Assembly (NCBI GenBank): GCA_958496175.1
Contig: OY292277.1
Location: forward strand, 6,634,001-6,698,000
Origin: Sisyra terminalis
Taxonomy: Eukaryota; Arthropoda; Insecta; Neuroptera; Sisyridae
DNA length: 64,000 nucleotides
Direction of reading: 5' to 3'
Shown: positions 61,252 through 64,000 of the stretch, in pieces
Numbering within the stretch: position 1 is the stretch's first letter
Layout: each line of letters begins with the position of its first letter
Translations under genes and position numbers: made by a program
The notes under the pieces: generated by a model
Databases searched by the model: none
Told to the model about the DNA's origin: nothing
The model's input: the letters and a program-made list of their open reading frames with translations, nothing else

Positions 61252-61350
61252 CAAAATAAGATTTTTTCGCTGACTTTGAACAATTGTACTGTGTATACTA
61301 CATAAATTGGACCGCAATATATCCTATATATTGTATACACAATCCCTATA
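61252..61350. mobile_element. Rearranged end of the 18.4/51.2-kb element
   Basis: Starts with the same CAAAATAAGATTTTTTCGCTG terminus, but after ACTGTGTATAC the following roughly 45 bases match the reverse complement of the corresponding segment of the 51-kb copy (TACATAAATTGGACCGCAAT). It is a third, truncated and internally inverted copy. Confidence 0.7.
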
Positions 61351-64000
61351 GTGTTATCATTTTTAACCATAGGAACATAAGATACTAAGTAGGAGGAAAT
61401 AATTGGCGTTATTGTTAAATAAATGAAATCAGTAATTTCTGAAAACTTGGCCGTTAAATAATTAACATATTTTGTTTTAGTTAAAAGAAGAAGAATCACC
61501 ATATAGACCGTCCTTGTAAATGGACTTACGCCACTTTCAAAATAAACGTTGAGTTTTGATCTTTACAAGTCGTATCATAGGTTTGCTGAATGATTTTTGG
61601 CGTGATTTTTGGGGCACTTTCTGGACGTGGTTTATCTTTATTCTTTATTCTTAAATTCAAAGATCTACAGTTGGAATTACAAGAGGAAATCCTTTTAATA
61701 TTTCCACCTCTTTGGTATGAATTTCTGTTGATGATAAATCTTCCAAAACTAAGATTTTTCCACTTTAAATGGATTGATATATTGACATATTTTTCAGTTC
61801 AATAGCTTATAAATTTTGCTTCTGATATTGATTAATAGATGTCGCTTTTAATACTTGTCAACCCACTTCTATTACCTCTTAATGCTAATAGAAAGGTAGT
61901 TTCAATTAAAAAGGAAGATACTTAATTTTTAATTTGGCTTGGGGCTTATGTTTTTTAAGGATTTGACCAAAATTTTAGTTTAAAAAAAGTCACTTTCGAA
62001 TTTTCGTCGTTTGCAATTTGATTCATGATCAATTGATTTCCATAAAACTTTCAAAAATATATTATAAGTCAAATTCATGCAACTATCAGATGAAATATTG
62101 AGTAAAATATTCAATTGTACAAAGTAATTCATATTTCGAACCACAAATTGCTTTCTCTTAGTACTGATTTTTTTATTTTATTTGAAGTCTTTAGTTTTTG
62201 ATCTAAAGGACAATTAGACGTTGTATTTTATTTGTTTCAAACAAAATCACGAATAATGAAAATGAAAGTCAGGGGAAATTGTGCGGAAGAGAATAGAGAA
62301 TTGATTAACCTACACTTATATTTGATACATTTTTTTTTTGTTCTGTTATTTGTGCCTGGAGAAATGGAAAAGATCGATTGAATTGTTATCGAGACCAACA
62401 TATGTGTTGTGGATTATTTTCTAATTTATTGTTTACATAGAGTTTTGTTGACGGAAAACAATCAATTTTTTGGTTTGAATTATTGTTATTGTCGAAGAAT
62501 GTTATATCTATGTAGATTTGGTTCGAGAGTAGAATTAATGGTTTTGTTCGGCTATGATTTATCATATTTTTTTTTTTGGTTGGAGTAAAATCCAAGATTG
62601 GGAAATGGTTTTGAAGATCTATTGGTTTTGGTGATGAAAATTTTAATTCTGTGAAACGGGTCGAGATAAAATCATACAGTAAATAGAGTTGATTCTTTAT
62701 ACAAGGGTTGACACCCGTGTAGCTACCCGTGAATTAACTGCAATTTTTTTTTTGGTTTTTTAGAAATGGAAAGGAATGTTTTTTTATGAGGAATTCCAAA
62801 AAAAAAAATAATAGAGAAATTTAAAAGGTAACTGTTGGTAATTAGTAGTTGATACCAGTAATTACCTTTGAAGTGTTTCTCCCCCCTCCTCTCCCGATTA
62901 AATCATTGCAGTAATGAGTGATATTTCCCGTTTCTTCCTGACATTGATTTTAATGTAGGTGGTTCGAAAAAATTGCAAAAAACCACGAAGATATATTTAT
63001 TGATTTGATGATTGTTGGTGCCAAAAGTGAAAGCGATTGTTATGCTTTTTGATTTTTCTATGTGATTCACAATAATTATATGTATCACTGATTTTTTTTT
63101 TGATGAATAATTTTTACAATAAATTCGTTATGTTTGGACTTTTTTGCATGATCATTTTTTTTTACTTTTTCTCTTTCACATAGGAAATACAATTGTGGGT
63201 AATTAGTCAGGTGCCAATTTTGGTAATTGTTTGGGATTTTTTTTTCTTTTTGTAAAAGTTTTGTTGAGATATTTAATGAATGAATGGAAGAGTGATACAA
63301 ATATTTTAATGTAAAATTTTAGTTAGAGAATTTTTTTTTGGATTCGTTTTTCATGGAAAGAATTACCGTTTGAGGTAAGAGTAGGAAAAGTTTTTCTTTT
63401 GATTGGCATTTTTCTCAGAATAAGAGGTTCACCTCAACAGTGGTGGTAAAATTAGTGACTACCAAAATAGCAGGTCAGTTCCAAATTAGTTTAGGAGTGT
63501 AAGGAAACTTTTGACGACTTATTTAGATTTTAGAGTATTTATTTATCCATTGAAAAGATTCCCTTTTTTCCAAGGTTTCATTGGTGAAACATTTCATGTA
63601 AATTCCAGGGATTCGAGTAATTTTTTTTAGTTTATTAGAATTTTTATAGTAAAATAATTAAATATGTGTTTATGAAATATCCATACCACTGGCAGATGCC
63701 ACTGTATACCTAACCGTGATTTATTCTGTGCTTTGATTTACCATAGTGTATTGTTTTGGATTGATTGGATTGAAGATCATGGCTCAATATGGACCAACAT
63801 CATCGGGCAAAAACTCAGTTAAAGGATGATGGCAAAACTATTCCTGAATTTATCAAAGTCTCATAGAAAAACAAATTAGAGAAGTAAAATGTTTAATAAT
63901 TGGCCTCTGCCGACTGAAGAACCACCTGTTTATAATTGGGGTACTTGTGGGTGATTCAATATACGAATTTAGTTAGGCAAAGAATTAAATTGGTCCACAC
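61351..64000. other. AT-rich non-coding stretch to window end
   Basis: No gene, RNA gene or assignable transposon was seen. Confidence 0.45.

Overview
The window looks like a gene-poor, very AT-rich piece of an arthropod genome, almost certainly an insect. The evidence is two insect-type GMC oxidoreductases (glucose dehydrogenase family), eukaryotic splice acceptors, and remnants of non-LTR retrotransposons and Tc1/mariner, hAT-like, TTAA-type and long-palindrome DNA transposons. The insect order cannot be fixed from the sequence. There is no sign of bacterial or viral organisation.

Only two genes are convincing, both on the minus strand and about 45 kb apart: a secreted GMC oxidoreductase (5826-7682) and a GMC oxidoreductase with an N-terminal membrane segment (52476-54353). 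Each coding region lies in one exon just downstream of a clear 3' splice site (7699-7700 and 54510-54511), so each has a 5'-UTR intron whose upstream exon was not located. Insect GMC genes are known to cluster inside an intron of flotillin-2, and this window could be part of such a cluster, but no flotillin exon was recognised.

Layout: 0-1.2 kb, palindromic element and (TA)n. 1.8-4.6 kb, repeat units. 5.8-7.7 kb, GMC gene 1. 7.7-9.3 kb, a tandem array of about 290-bp units carrying hammerhead-ribozyme-like motifs, inside the 5' intron of GMC 1. 10.7-16.6 kb, a two-orientation repeat cluster with a Tc1 relic and a second hammerhead-like family. 18.4-19.3 kb, copy A of a dispersed element also present at 51.2-52.1 kb. 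21.7-24.0 kb, jockey-like reverse-transcriptase debris with a five-unit tandem. 24.5-25.1, 30.9-33.3 and 43.6-44.6 kb, giant palindromic elements. 27.1-28.0 kb, a palindrome with two small MITEs inserted. 35.1-37.9 kb, a TTAA element, a segmental tandem with two hAT-like MITEs and a 245-bp tandem. 39.3-40.1 kb, another palindrome. 41.4-43.5 kb, non-LTR retrotransposon fragments. 46.4-47.3 kb, a 430-bp tandem duplication. 48.9-49.3 kb, Tc1 relics. 52.5-54.4 kb, GMC gene 2. 54.8-57.2 kb, a 1.5-kb palindrome carrying a hAT-like MITE, followed by a second TTAA element. 57.2-64 kb, mostly unremarkable AT-rich sequence.

The most interesting signal is a set of about a dozen sequences shaped like hammerhead ribozymes (CTGANGA box, helix II, GAAA box, self-complementary helix III, helix I). 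They fall into at least three sequence families whose helices differ while the core is kept. All carry one extra A after the CTGANGA box. In the 7.7-9.3 kb array the last unit stops exactly at the predicted cleavage position. At 51.2-52.1 kb two such motifs flank an internal segment of about 0.7 kb. Both resemble retrozyme or Penelope-type ribozyme-bearing retroelements.
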